Part shown: positions 46,355 through 54,648 of the stretch, piece after piece
Position numbering within the stretch: position 1 is the stretch's first letter
How the letters are laid out: each line of letters starts with the position of its first letter
NCBI RefSeq assembly: GCF_019656655.1
Contig: NZ_BPMV01000001.1
Span: 1,798,001 to 1,862,000, forward strand
Origin: Tsukamurella sp. TY48
Lineage (GTDB): Bacteria; Actinomycetota; Actinomycetes; Mycobacteriales; Mycobacteriaceae
Reading direction: 5' to 3'
DNA: 64,000 nt
Translations under genes and position numbers: made by a program
The notes under the pieces: generated by a model
Told to the model about the DNA's origin: nothing
The model's database searches: none
The model's input: only the letters and a program-made list of their open reading frames with translations

Positions 46355-46888
46355 TTAGGGCTCGATGGTGATCGAGTTGATGGTGACCTCCTTGACCGGG
46401 CGGTCGGCGCGGTCGGTGGGGGCGTGCGCGATGGTGTCGATGATGCGCTTGCTGTCCTCGTCCTCGACCTCACCGAAGATGGTGTGCCGGTTGTTGAGGT
46501 GCGGCGTCTTGCCGACGGTCACGAAGAACTGCGAGCCGTTGGTGGCGGGGCGGCCGATGTTGGCCATGGCCAGCAGGTACGGACGGTCGAACTTGAGCTC
46601 CGGGTGGAACTCGTCGACGAAGTCGTAGCCGGGGCCACCCGTGCCGGTGCCGGTCGGATCGCCGCCCTGGATCATGAAACCGTCGATCACCCGGTGGAAG
46701 ATCGAGCCGTCGTAGAACGGGCCCTCCGAGCCACCCGACGCATTGGTCGTGGTGTAGTCCTTGGTTCCCTGGGCGAGTCCGACGAAGTTGGCCACGGTCA
46801 CGGGCGCGTGATTACCGAACAGGGCGATCCGGATGTCGCCTTCGGAGGTGTGCAGAGTCGCGTGGGCGGTAGCGTTGGAGTTGGTCAC
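46355..46888 (-). CDS. ppiA: Peptidyl-prolyl cis-trans isomerase, cyclophilin type
   Basis: A 177-residue cyclophilin: [73 protein letters not shown] and [13 protein letters not shown] with the active-site residues intact. It matches PpiA (Rv0009) across its length. The frame is open further upstream, but GTG 46888 ([15 protein letters not shown]) is favoured by alignment to mycobacterial PpiA. It is divergent from cwsA, as in M. tuberculosis. Confidence 0.95.
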   Translation of the reverse strand: MTNSNATAHATLHTSEGDIRIALFGNHAPVTVANFVGLAQGTKDYTTTNASGGSEGPFYDGSIFHRVIDGFMIQGGDPTGTGTGGPGYDFVDEFHPELKFDRPYLLAMANIGRPATNGSQFFVTVGKTPHLNNRHTIFGEVEDEDSKRIIDTIAHAPTDRADRPVKEVTINSITIEP

Positions 46889-46991
46889 ACCGCCATTCTG
46901 CCATTTCGGCGGATGCGTCCGGTCGGGCTTTCCGAATCGGACGAACCGGCGGTGCACACTGTCACACGTCCGCCGAAAGGATTCCGCCACG

Positions 46992-47513
46992 ATGGCTACC
47001 CCACTGCTCGACGACGTCCAGGCCACCGACGAGTCGTCGCACGCCCCCACCAACGCCCAGCGCGTCGCGACCGGCTTCGGTCAGAGCTTCACCGGCCCAC
47101 TCAACATCGCCCGCGGGCTCACCGGGATCGGTCTGTCGATCGCCACCCGCGTGCTCACCACGTTCTTCTCCGTCACCCGTAAGACCATCGCCCTGGCGCT
47201 GGCCAAGAAGGTGGTCCGCAAGGTCCGCTCGTCCGACGAGGCGCCGCTCGCGCTGGTCGACGATGCGGCACCGTCGGGCACCGCGAAGGGCGGCACACGC
47301 AAGCCGCTCCTGATCACCCTCGTGGTGGCGCTGGTGCTGGCCGTGGGCGGCACCGCGTTCAAGCTGCTGCGCACCCCGAAGGCCCCGCCGATCGCCGCCG
47401 AGCCGCCGCGGGTGCGTCCGGCCAGTGGCGCCACGGGCGACAGCGCCCCGATCGCCGAGGAGGAGCCGGCGGTGGTGGCGGTCGACGAGGATCCGCGCAA
47501 GATCGGCGAGTAG
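46992..47513 (+). CDS. cwsA: Cell wall synthesis protein CwsA
   Basis: A 173-residue protein. An N-terminal soluble part with amphipathic segments ([20 protein letters not shown]) and a late membrane helix ([20 protein letters not shown]) match the layout of CwsA, which positions CrgA and Wag31 at the pole. The acidic tail ends [11 protein letters not shown] 46992 follows AAAGGA. It is divergent from ppiA, the same order as in mycobacteria. Sequence similarity is modest. Confidence 0.8.
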   Translation: MATPLLDDVQATDESSHAPTNAQRVATGFGQSFTGPLNIARGLTGIGLSIATRVLTTFFSVTRKTIALALAKKVVRKVRSSDEAPLALVDDAAPSGTAKGGTRKPLLITLVVALVLAVGGTAFKLLRTPKAPPIAAEPPRVRPASGATGDSAPIAEEEPAVVAVDEDPRKIGE

Positions 47514-47541
47514 CCCGATCCGGTCGGCGGCGCGGTGGTCT

Positions 47542-47715
47542 CTAGCCGCGCCAGCCGACGGGTTGGTGCGCCTGGATGCCGAGCAGCACCCAGGCCAGCG
47601 CGATCACCAGGAAGAGCCCGTCGATGCCGCCGGGCCCGCCCCGGTAGAAGGCCACCCCGGCCACGATGAGGAAGAACACCGCGACCACCCAGCAGAGAAC
47701 GCAACGGCGGGTCAT
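47542..47715 (-). CDS. Small two-helix membrane protein
   Basis: A 57-residue protein, MTRRCVLCWVVAVFFLIVAG then VAFYRGGPGGIDGLFLVIAL and AWVLLGIQAHQPVGWRG. It has two membrane segments and a conserved-looking Cys-rich start. Its start codon and first codons lie within the 3' arm of a 13-base hairpin (47701-47741), so its translation could be controlled by that structure. It sits downstream of cbtA on the same strand. The family is not recognised. Confidence 0.6.
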   Translation of the reverse strand: MTRRCVLCWVVAVFFLIVAGVAFYRGGPGGIDGLFLVIALAWVLLGIQAHQPVGWRG

Positions 47716-47741
47716 ACCCACGAGGGTAGACCCGCCGTTGC
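47701..47741 (-). terminator. Perfect hairpin between cbtA and a small membrane gene
   Basis: GCAACGGCGGGTC (47701-47713) and GACCCGCCGTTGC (47729-47741) form a 13-base stem with a 15-base loop. It lies 22 bases after cbtA and contains the start of the small gene that ends at 47542. It could be the cbtAB terminator, or a structure that hides that start codon. Confidence 0.65.
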
Positions 47742-47763
47742 GGTTTCGCGGTGCGCTACGCGG

Positions 47764-48516
47764 TCAGGCCGCGACGGCCTCCGGGGCGCGGCTGCGCGAC
47801 AGCGTGAGCCGGTTGATCAGCTCACCGCCGATCAGTCCGATGGCGCCCCACAGGATCGCCTGCGCCAGGAACGAGTAGGTGCGGAACCAGTACAGATCGT
47901 CGGCGGGGAAGTCCTTGGCGGACAAGGGCGCCGGCAGCACCAGGAAGGCCAGCACGGAGCCGGCCACGATGATCGCGCCGCCGATGAGGGCCGACTCCCA
48001 GCCCCCGTACTTCGGGGTCAGTGCGAGGCCGACCACCCACGCCGTGGCCACCAGTGCCAGGGCGATGGCCACCATCAGCAGGTAGGTGCCGGTGCGTTCG
48101 CCGATGGAGTCGGGATCGCCCACGCCGGGCGGGTTGGGCGGGTACTTCAGGTACGGGATCAGGTAGAAGCCCGCGAACAGCGAACCGGCCACGGCGAGCG
48201 CCAGGGCGCGTGGGCTCCACTGCGGGAGCTTGGGCGCCGCCACGCAGTAGGCCACCGCGAAGAGCACGCCCATCGCGATGCCGAAGACGATGATGCCCGC
48301 GCCCAGACCGAAGTTCTCCTGGACGGCCCGGCTGTAGACCTCGGTGGAATCCATCGTCATGCCGGGCATCGAGGCGTGCTCCGCGGCGTCGGCGGCGTCC
48401 TGCCGTGCGATGGCGCGGCGGATGATGGGTTCCACCAGGAACCGGGCCACGAGGAAGGCGAGCAGCCCTCCGATCGCCCCGGCGAGTGCGCCGCGGGCGA
48501 TGACCTTCTTCTCCAT
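47764..48516 (-). CDS. cbtA: Cobalt transporter subunit CbtA
   Basis: A 250-residue membrane protein with about six hydrophobic segments. It begins MEKKVIARGALAGAIGGLLA and contains the typical CbtA segment NFGLGAGIIVFGIAMGVLFA. It follows cbtB by 13 bases on the minus strand, downstream of a cobalamin riboswitch, which supports cobalt uptake for B12 synthesis. Confidence 0.92.
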   Translation of the reverse strand: MEKKVIARGALAGAIGGLLAFLVARFLVEPIIRRAIARQDAADAAEHASMPGMTMDSTEVYSRAVQENFGLGAGIIVFGIAMGVLFAVAYCVAAPKLPQWSPRALALAVAGSLFAGFYLIPYLKYPPNPPGVGDPDSIGERTGTYLLMVAIALALVATAWVVGLALTPKYGGWESALIGGAIIVAGSVLAFLVLPAPLSAKDFPADDLYWFRTYSFLAQAILWGAIGLIGGELINRLTLSRSRAPEAVAA

Positions 48517-48529
48517 GGGTTCTCCCCCG

Positions 48530-48739
48530 TCAGTGGCAGGGGAAGCCCAGGAAGTGCCGGGCGTCGTGGAAGAACTCGTGGATGTGGGTGTCGTTCCCGA
48601 ACACCGAGACGGCGCCCTGGTCGATGCCGATGAAGTAGTACGCCAGCGCGGCGAGGACGGTGGCCGCGGTGAGCCAGACGGCCCGCCGCGAGATGCCCAG
48701 GGAGAGATCGCCCGCGTGCGCGGTGCTCAGATTCGCCAT
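48530..48739 (-). CDS. cbtB: Cobalt transporter subunit CbtB
   Basis: A 69-residue protein with one membrane helix (AVWLTAATVLAALAYYFIGI) and a C-terminal metal-binding His cluster (THIHEFFHDARHFLGFPCH). CbtB is the small partner of CbtA in cobalamin-regulated cobalt uptake. ATG 48739 follows AAGGAG. It is the first gene after the riboswitch. Confidence 0.93.
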   Translation of the reverse strand: MANLSTAHAGDLSLGISRRAVWLTAATVLAALAYYFIGIDQGAVSVFGNDTHIHEFFHDARHFLGFPCH

Positions 48740-48764
48740 GACGGTGGCTCCTTCGTCCGGGGTT

Positions 48765-48890
48765 TCGCGCCCGGATAGTGAATACGGTGTGCCGGAGCGG
48801 GTCTGGCTTCACAGTGGCGCGACCGCTCCCCGAGGGATTCCGCCTCCGGCCGACGAAGCATATCCCCGGCCCTGTTCCCCCGCGACCGAT
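48765..48890 (-). promoter_or_regulatory. Cobalamin riboswitch upstream of cbtBA
   Basis: On the minus strand the B12-box core GCCACTGTGAAGCCAGACCC (48799-48818) is preceded by GGAGGCGGAATCCCTCGGGG and the stem AGCGGTCGCGC. This is the conserved core of cobalamin riboswitches. A second helix (CCGGGCGCGAAACCCCGG) lies between it and the cbtB start and could sequester translation when cobalamin is bound. Exact ends are estimated. Confidence 0.85.
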
Positions 48891-49236
48891 CATCGCTCCG
48901 GTGCCCGAATCGTTCCGGATCACCGCAGGTGAGAGGCCGACTACCAAGGTTGTCTAAGGTATGAGGCGGTGGCGACCGGAGTCGGGTATCTTCCCATCAC
49001 CCACTACGCCATCGCAAAGCCCAGAAGGTATCCAGTGACTCCTGCCGGACGTGGTCCCGGAGGCCGAGGTAGATGCGGTCGACGAACCGGTCGGCCCCGC
49101 CTCCGAGGGCTCCGAGGTCTTCGATGCACCCGGCGACAAGGCCGGCGCCTCCCCCGCGAACTGACCACGGGCGGCCTCCACCGTGGTCGGGTACCTTGAA
49201 TCAGGTATTCGCTATCGCAACGTGTGGAGGTCCCCG
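48891..49236. other. Intergenic region between the riboswitch and the metalloprotease gene
   Basis: Short frames are present on both strands, but none has a strong start or family signature. The region probably carries the promoter of cbtBA (minus) and that of the protease (plus). Confidence 0.35.
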
Positions 49237-50037
49237 ATGTCACTCCGTCCCCGGGCGCGCCGCGTCCCCGTCGTGCTGGCCGGCCTGCTCGCCCTCGGCA
49301 CCGTCTCCCCCGCCGTCACCGTCGCCGCTCCCACGGCGCCCGTGATCGACCTTCTCGTCCTCTACACCCCCGAGGTGCTCAAGGCCCGGGGCGGCGAGGC
49401 GCAGGTGAAGGCGGCGGTGGAGACCGGGGCCTCCGCCATGAACGGCGCCCTGGCGCGCAGCGGTATCGCGGGCTCGGTGCGGGTGGTCGGGGTCGAGCAG
49501 AGCTCGGTACCGCAGGCGCAGACGGGGCGCGCCGGCGCCGGCATCAACTGGTTGAAGAAGAACGCCGGCGGGCTGCGCGACAGCTACCGGGCCGATCTGG
49601 TGTCCCTGGTGGTGACCGGCGGCGAGGGGATGGCCAGCAACCCATCTCTGCCCGTCACCGCCGCCAGCTCCTCGCAGGCGTGGAGTGTGGTGGGCAACGA
49701 TTGGCTGGAGCCGGATCTCAAGCGCGGCGAGGCCGGAGTCTTCGCCCACGAGCTGGGCCACAACCTCGGCGCCATGCACGATTGGGGCACCAATCCCGGT
49801 GCGGGCGGGGCGAACCCCGAGCGGCACGGTTTCGCCGACTCCACCGGCCGGGTGGACATCATGGCGTACAACACCTCCTCGCTGTGCAAACCCAGCGCGT
49901 GCAGCCGCCAGCCCTACTACTCGAACCCCGATATCACCGTGGGCGGCAAGCCCTTCGGCCAGCGCGGCGGCGATAAGCCCTCGGACATCGCCTCCGTCTT
50001 CGCGAAGACGATGCCCGTGGTGGCCGGGTACCGCTAG
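49237..50037 (+). CDS. Secreted reprolysin-like zinc metalloprotease (M12-type)
   Basis: A 266-residue protein with a signal peptide (RRVPVVLAGLLALGTVSPAV, cleavage near VAAP). The zinc site is FAHELGHNLGAMHDWG (HExxHxxGxxHD) and the Met-turn is DIMAYNTSS. TAPVIDLLVLYTPEVLKARG at the start of the mature part is typical of bacterial reprolysin-like (M12B/peptidyl-Asp) proteases. The upstream in-frame start at 49183 is less likely because ATG 49237 has GGAGG at correct spacing. Substrate unknown. Confidence 0.9.
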   Translation: MSLRPRARRVPVVLAGLLALGTVSPAVTVAAPTAPVIDLLVLYTPEVLKARGGEAQVKAAVETGASAMNGALARSGIAGSVRVVGVEQSSVPQAQTGRAGAGINWLKKNAGGLRDSYRADLVSLVVTGGEGMASNPSLPVTAASSSQAWSVVGNDWLEPDLKRGEAGVFAHELGHNLGAMHDWGTNPGAGGANPERHGFADSTGRVDIMAYNTSSLCKPSACSRQPYYSNPDITVGGKPFGQRGGDKPSDIASVFAKTMPVVAGYR

Positions 50038-51038
50038 GAGGCGGTCGGCATCAGCCGGCCCAGCAGATCGGACAGGGTGACCACGGCGGTGGCACCGTCG
50101 GCGCGTTGCACAACCACCAGGTGGGTGCGGGACTCCCGCATGGAACCCAGTGCGGCGTAGGCGGGTTCGTCGGCGGTCAGGAAGAGCACGGGACGCATCA
50201 GGTCCGTGGCGCGTGCCGCGTCGGGAACCTGTAGGCAGTCGCGCACGTGGACCATCCCGAGCACCGCGGCACCGTCGTCGATCAGCAGCCGCAGGTGGCC
50301 GGTGCGATCGGCCTCGGCACGCACCTGCGTCGGAGTCGCGGACGGCGCCACGGTGGACGGCGGCACGTCCCACCGGGCGATGTCGCCGAGCGTGAGCGCC
50401 TCCAGTTCCAATGCGCTGGTCAGGTGCCCGGAGTACTGGGCGTCGAGCGCGCCCACGGTGGCCGAGTGCTGGACCAGTTGGCGCAGCGCGGCGGGGTCCT
50501 GTCCCGATTCCACCTCGTTGACCGGTGTCACGCCCACGCGGCGCAGGCAGGCGTTCGCGGCGTTGTTGAGCACCACGAGAAGCGGGCGGGTCACGGTCAT
50601 GAAGGCGCGCATGGGCAGCGCGAGCAGCACCGCCGACCGCTCGGGGTGGGCGATGGCCCACGATTTCGGCGCCATCTCGCCCACCACCAGGTGCAGGAAG
50701 GTCACGATGAACAGCGCCAGCAGGAAGGCGCCCACATCGGCTGTCCACGTGGGTATTCCGGTGCTCTCCAGCACGGGTGTGAGCCACGAGTCCACGGCGG
50801 GTTTGGTGATCGCGCCCAGCGCCAGGGTGCACACCGTGATGCCCAGCTGCGATCCCGCGAGCAGCAGCGAGAGCTCCTGCGAGCTGCGCAGCGCCGCGCG
50901 CGCGGACCGGCTGGATGAGGCGGCGTCCTCCAGGCGGTGCCTGCGCACCGCGATCAGTGAGAACTCCACCGCCACGAAGAAGGCGCTGGCCGCGATCAGC
51001 GCGGCCGTGATCGCCACGATCACCCAGGGGTTATCCAT
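50034..51038 (-). CDS. CNNM-domain (DUF21) hemolysin-family transporter with CBS domains
   Basis: A 334-residue protein. The first ~190 residues form a CNNM/DUF21 membrane domain with three helices (VIVAITAALIAASAFFVAVE, QLGITVCTLALGAITKPAVD, FLLALFIVTFLHLVVGEMAP) and the EMAPKSWAI motif. A CBS pair follows (residues 205-330). The CorC/HlyC tail is missing. It follows a similar, longer gene on the same strand, overlapping by eight bases. Mg2+ or Co2+ transport is inferred from the family. Confidence 0.9.
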   Translation of the reverse strand: MDNPWVIVAITAALIAASAFFVAVEFSLIAVRRHRLEDAASSSRSARAALRSSQELSLLLAGSQLGITVCTLALGAITKPAVDSWLTPVLESTGIPTWTADVGAFLLALFIVTFLHLVVGEMAPKSWAIAHPERSAVLLALPMRAFMTVTRPLLVVLNNAANACLRRVGVTPVNEVESGQDPAALRQLVQHSATVGALDAQYSGHLTSALELEALTLGDIARWDVPPSTVAPSATPTQVRAEADRTGHLRLLIDDGAAVLGMVHVRDCLQVPDAARATDLMRPVLFLTADEPAYAALGSMRESRTHLVVVQRADGATAVVTLSDLLGRLMPTAS

Positions 51039-52386
51039 TGGTGGCCTTCTCGGTGCGCACGGTCAAGTGCACGGTCTCCGGGACGCGCCGGTCGACGGTG
51101 CGCACCTCGGCCCGCAGGATCCGGTGCGGTGGAGCGTCATCGAGCAGTGTCGCGGGTTCGGGCACCACCGGTAGGTCGACGGTGTCGCCGGGCTCGGGCA
51201 GGGCGCCGAGGTGGGCGATCACGGCGCCGCCGACGGTCTCGTAGTCGCCGGGTTCCAGATCGAGGTCGAGGAGCCGTTCGAGTTCGTCGATGTGCAGATC
51301 GCCCCGCACGAGCCAGCCCTCGCCGTCGGGGACGGCCGGGTCCGCTGCACCGTTGTCGTCGTGTTCGTCGTCGATCTCGCCGACCAGTTCCTCGGCGATG
51401 TCCTCCACGGTGACCACGCCGTCGAAGCCGCCGTACTCGTCGATCACCAAGGCCATCTCCTGCCCGGCGTCGGCGAGCTGCGCCACCACGGCGGGCAGGG
51501 GCAGGGAGCCGGGGACGACCACGGCGGGGCGGCAGCGGGTCGCGGCGGTGCCGGAGCTGTCGGAGAGCAGATCGTGCAGCGTGATCACGCCTATCAGATC
51601 GTCGGCGGTGGCACCCACCACGGGGTAGCGGGTGTGCCCGGTGGCCATCCGGTCGAGCACGGACCGCGCGGGTTCACCGGCCGCCACCACGTCGACCCGC
51701 GAGCGCGGGATCATCGCGTGTTCGGCGGTGTGCGTGGGGAAGTCGAGGATCCGGTCGAGCAGCGTGGACAGTTCGCGGGGCAGCTCGCCGGCGTCGCGTG
51801 ATGCCGCCACGATGTGTTCGAGGTCGCGCGGTGTGGCCGAATGCTCCACGTCGTGCACCGGTTCGATGCGGACCGCCCGCAGCAGCAGGTTCGAGGCCCG
51901 GTCGAAGAACCGGATGAGCCAGCCGAAGACGCGCAGGTACACGGTGGTCGACAGGGCCAGTTGCAGCGCAACGGGTTCCGGCCGGGAGATGGCGAGATTC
52001 TTGGGGAAGAGCTCGCCGAAGACCATCTGCGCCACGGTCGAGAAGCCGACGGCCGCCACGGCACCGATCGCGATGCCGACGGCGGTGGGCACGCCCACGC
52101 CGCCGAGCAGGGTGCCCAGGCCCTGGCCGATGAGCGGTTCCGCGACGTAGCCGACGAGCAGGCCCGTCACGGTGATGCCGAGCTGGGCTCCGGAGAGCAT
52201 GAAGGAGGTCCGTCGCGTGACGGACAGTGCGCGGGCCGCCGCGGGATCGCCGCTCTCGGCGCGCGCTTTCAGGCGCGACCGATCGACGGCCATGTAGGCG
52301 AATTCCTGGGCGACGAAGTAGCCGGTGAAGGCGGTGATGAGCAGCACCACCGCGATTCCCGCGAGGATGCCGAGTGCCGCTAGCAC
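51031..52386 (-). CDS. CNNM-domain hemolysin-family transporter with CBS and CorC/HlyC domains
   Basis: A 451-residue protein: CNNM membrane domain (residues 1-190, ending MVFGELFPKNLAISRPEPVA), CBS pair (HAMIPRSRVDVVAAGEPARS, GFDGVVTVEDIAEELVGEID) and CorC_HlyC domain (LEPGDYETVGGAVIAHLGAL). GTG start 52386. It is the first of two paralogous genes forming an operon. Family members export or import Mg2+; orientation unknown. Confidence 0.92.
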   Translation of the reverse strand: MLAALGILAGIAVVLLITAFTGYFVAQEFAYMAVDRSRLKARAESGDPAAARALSVTRRTSFMLSGAQLGITVTGLLVGYVAEPLIGQGLGTLLGGVGVPTAVGIAIGAVAAVGFSTVAQMVFGELFPKNLAISRPEPVALQLALSTTVYLRVFGWLIRFFDRASNLLLRAVRIEPVHDVEHSATPRDLEHIVAASRDAGELPRELSTLLDRILDFPTHTAEHAMIPRSRVDVVAAGEPARSVLDRMATGHTRYPVVGATADDLIGVITLHDLLSDSSGTAATRCRPAVVVPGSLPLPAVVAQLADAGQEMALVIDEYGGFDGVVTVEDIAEELVGEIDDEHDDNGAADPAVPDGEGWLVRGDLHIDELERLLDLDLEPGDYETVGGAVIAHLGALPEPGDTVDLPVVPEPATLLDDAPPHRILRAEVRTVDRRVPETVHLTVRTEKATNG

Positions 52387-52540
52387 GGGCTGTCACACCC
52401 CCGCTGTGCACGATCAATGGCCGGGTGGGCCAGGTCGGGTCTTCGGCGTTTGCGCGAGGCGCGTCTCATCATTCCTTCGGGGTCGTCGATGCCGTACCTC
52501 ACCCAGAATAGGGCAAAACTCCCTTCGCCTCGGCAATGAT

Positions 52541-52753
52541 TCAGTCTTCGAGCGACTGCTTCGCGTCGTGCCGCTCCGCGGGCTGGAGGAAGTCGGTCAG
52601 GTGGAAGGCGTTTCCTACCAGCAGGATCCCCACCAGCATCGCGAACCCGAGGCCGATCGCGGGGTTGAACCCCACCGCCCCGCCCGCCCCGCCCGCCCCG
52701 CCCGCCCCGGCCCACAGTGCCACGACGATCCTCGCCACATCCCACACGGTCAT
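52541..52753 (-). CDS. Small membrane protein with GAGGAGG repeat
   Basis: A 70-residue protein, MTVWDVARIVVALWAGAGGA then GGAGGAVGFNPAIGLGFAML and VGILLVGNAFHLTDFLQPAE. It has two hydrophobic segments and ends with a charged tail. The glycine repeat is encoded by tandem 9-base units (plus strand ccgcccgcc) near 52674-52705, so its length is probably variable. ATG 52753. Family unrecognised. Confidence 0.65.
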   Translation of the reverse strand: MTVWDVARIVVALWAGAGGAGGAGGAVGFNPAIGLGFAMLVGILLVGNAFHLTDFLQPAERHDAKQSLED

Positions 52754-52782
52754 TCGGCACGCCCGCTTTCCATGGAAACAGC

Positions 52783-52819
52783 TGTGCCGGGCATCGACTC
52801 CCCGTCGATGCCCGGCACA
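52783..52819 (-). terminator. Strong hairpin after the secreted-protein gene
   Basis: TGTGCCGGGCATCGAC and GTCGATGCCCGGCACA pair perfectly over 16 bases with a TCCCC loop. It lies between the stop at 52829 and the small membrane gene starting at 52753. It is a clear rho-independent-type structure without T-run. Confidence 0.85.
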
Positions 52820-52828
52820 GTGGTGGTC

Positions 52829-53401
52829 TTAGCGTGCGGCGATCAGGCTGCGCTCGGCGGCCTCGGCCTGCGCCTGACGATCCGGTGCCTCGACCGGAAC
52901 GGCGGAGAGGTAGTAGGTCTGCGGCTTCGTGTCCACGACGATCACGCGCAGCCGGTCGGCGCGCACGGGCGCACCGTCGAACTGCACCTCGGCGAGGGCG
53001 CGCGTGGCGGAGACCCCGGAGATGGTGGTGGGCGTGACCTGCACTCCCACGACGCGGCCCTTGAGACCCTTGTAGCCGTCGGACTCCAGGCTGCGGGTCA
53101 CGATGGTGCGAGCCACGGCCTCCGACGACTGCCCCTTGACCAGCGACGGGCCGAACTCGATCTGCGAGCCCCAGTTCTTGCCCGTGAGCTGCGCGCCGGC
53201 GACGACGGTGCCGTCGGCATCGGGCGCCATGATCTCCCAGCCCGGCAGGGCGGCGCGATCGAGCGACAGCGGCCCTGCGACGACGCGGGCCGGATCGGCC
53301 GCGGCCGGGGCGGCGGTCACGGTGGCGATGGACGCACCGGCGACGACGGTGGCCACGAGGGTACGGGCGGTTCGAGAGGTGAGTGCGATCATGAAGACCA
53401 T
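52829..53401 (-). CDS. Secreted protein of unknown family
   Basis: A 190-residue protein with a signal peptide (RTARTLVATVVAGASIATVT, cleavage AADPARV). The mature part contains LPGWEIMAPDADGTVVAGAQ and KNWGSQIEFGPSLVKGQSSE, and ends with AEAAERSLIAAR. This resembles actinobacterial secreted proteins of the LpqN or PhoN type only in size; I cannot assign the family. ATG 53401 or 53392 may be used; no good ribosome-binding site is visible. Confidence 0.8.
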   Translation of the reverse strand: MVFMIALTSRTARTLVATVVAGASIATVTAAPAAADPARVVAGPLSLDRAALPGWEIMAPDADGTVVAGAQLTGKNWGSQIEFGPSLVKGQSSEAVARTIVTRSLESDGYKGLKGRVVGVQVTPTTISGVSATRALAEVQFDGAPVRADRLRVIVVDTKPQTYYLSAVPVEAPDRQAQAEAAERSLIAAR

Positions 53402-53463
53402 GATTCCATATCAGTAAACTTTGTGCATTTTGCGGCATCCGGGTGTGACGAGGATCGAGCCGC

Positions 53464-54258
53464 TCAGATGTCGAGTAGCAGCGCCCGGTGGTCGGAAACC
53501 TCCGGGCTCGCGACGATCTCGAAGCCGCGGACCGCGCTCTCGTCGGAGACGAGCAGGTAGCTGGCGCTGCGGATCGGCTTGCGATACCGCGAGGCGCGGG
53601 TGTCGGCCGTGCCGACGAGATCGGTCATCCCGGCGGCGCGGAGCAGCGTGAAGGTCTCGCTGTGCGGGAGCAGGTTCAGGTCGCCACAGAGAACGACGAG
53701 GTCGCTGGCCACGCTCGCGGCGCGAACGGCGTCGGCGAGGCGACGGGCCTGGTCCATCCGGGCTGCGGTGTCCTGTTTACCGGCGGGGTCGCGCAGTCCG
53801 TGCGCCTGGATCACGGCCACCGTGCGGCCCGCGGCACGGTCGCGGACCGTCACGGTGAGCGCGGCCCGCGGCCGATCGTCGACGCTCCACTCCTCGTGGT
53901 CCACGGAGGAGGAGTGGACGAATCGCGCATCGAGGCCGGTCACGGGGTGCTCGTCACGGACGAAAGTGGCGATGCCGAAGTCCTGCCGCCGGCGCGCGCC
54001 GCCGGCGTCCACCACCGGTCCCGCATCGTTGACCACGAAGTGCGGCTGGTGCCGCGGCAGGCACCGGGCGAGGTCGTCGAGGAGGTTCAGCCGTTGCGGC
54101 AGGGTGCGCTCGCCGTCGGCGAAGGTCGACCAGCCGGTCGCGCCGGGGGTGCGGGTGACCTCCTGCAGGCAGACGATATCGGCGTTCGATTCCCGCAGCC
54201 ACGCAAGGAGCTCGTCATGCATCGCGCCGCCCCAGGCGTTCACCGACACGATTCGCAC
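53464..54258 (-). CDS. Endonuclease/exonuclease/phosphatase-family protein
   Basis: A 264-residue EEP-fold enzyme: MRIVSVNAWGGAMHDELLAW at the start, DIVCLQEVT with the metal-binding Glu, VVLCGDLNLLPHSETF with the catalytic Asp/Asn pair and YLLVSDESA before SDHRALLLDI with the SDH motif. Phosphodiester or inositol-phosphate hydrolysis is expected; substrate unknown. Start GTG 54258. No signal peptide, so it is cytosolic. Confidence 0.92.
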   Translation of the reverse strand: MRIVSVNAWGGAMHDELLAWLRESNADIVCLQEVTRTPGATGWSTFADGERTLPQRLNLLDDLARCLPRHQPHFVVNDAGPVVDAGGARRRQDFGIATFVRDEHPVTGLDARFVHSSSVDHEEWSVDDRPRAALTVTVRDRAAGRTVAVIQAHGLRDPAGKQDTAARMDQARRLADAVRAASVASDLVVLCGDLNLLPHSETFTLLRAAGMTDLVGTADTRASRYRKPIRSASYLLVSDESAVRGFEIVASPEVSDHRALLLDI

Positions 54259-54385
54259 GGCTCGATCGTAGGAGGCGCCTGCGCGTGTCGGCCACCGGAT
54301 TACGGGCGAGAACGATGAAGCCGGCCGCCGCCGTGCATCGCACCGACCCCGCGGAATGCGTCTCAGAGTCGTCCAGGTACACGCG

Positions 54386-54417
54386 GAGCCGATATCCGAG
54401 TGTTCGGATACCGGCTC
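54386..54417 (-). terminator. Hairpin downstream of tRNA-Ala
   Basis: GAGCCG-A-TATCCGA and TCGGATA-C-CGGCTC pair with a single mismatch and a GTGT loop. It lies 17 bases past the 3' end of tRNA-Ala on the minus strand. Confidence 0.65.
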
Positions 54418-54434
54418 TGACTATGAAATTCTTG

Positions 54435-54507
54435 TGGAGCCTAGGAGATTCGAACTCCTGACATCCGCCTTGCAAAGGCGGCGCTCTACCAACTGAGCTA
54501 AGGCCCC
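54435..54507 (-). tRNA. tRNA-Ala (TGC)
   Basis: A 73-base tRNA with acceptor GGGGCCT/AGGCTCC, D arm AGCTCAGTTGGTAGAGC, anticodon loop TTTGCAA (TGC) and T arm GGAGTTCGAATCTCC. CCA is not encoded. It follows tRNA-Ile, as in the alaT/ileT pair downstream of gyrA in mycobacteria. Confidence 0.96.
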
Positions 54508-54518
54508 GGGACGGGGTG

Positions 54519-54595
54519 TGGTGGGCCTAGGAGGACTTGAACCTCCGACCTCTTCGTTATCAGCGAAGCGCTCTAACCGCCTGAGCTATAGGCCC
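54519..54595 (-). tRNA. tRNA-Ile (GAT)
   Basis: A tRNA with acceptor GGGCCTA/TAGGCCC, D arm AGCTCAGGCGGTTAGAGC, anticodon loop CTGATAA (GAT) and T arm GGAGGTTCAAGTCCTCC; the CCA end is encoded. It lies between the DUF3566 gene and tRNA-Ala. Confidence 0.96.
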
Positions 54596-54648
54596 GTGAA
54601 CCGAGGTCAAAGATTACCAGTGCACCCCGGTTCCAACAAAATCGCTGG

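Noticed and set aside
52674-52705. GC-rich 9-base tandem repeat considered as a regulatory element
   Set aside because: It is explained by the GGA-repeat coding part of a small membrane protein.
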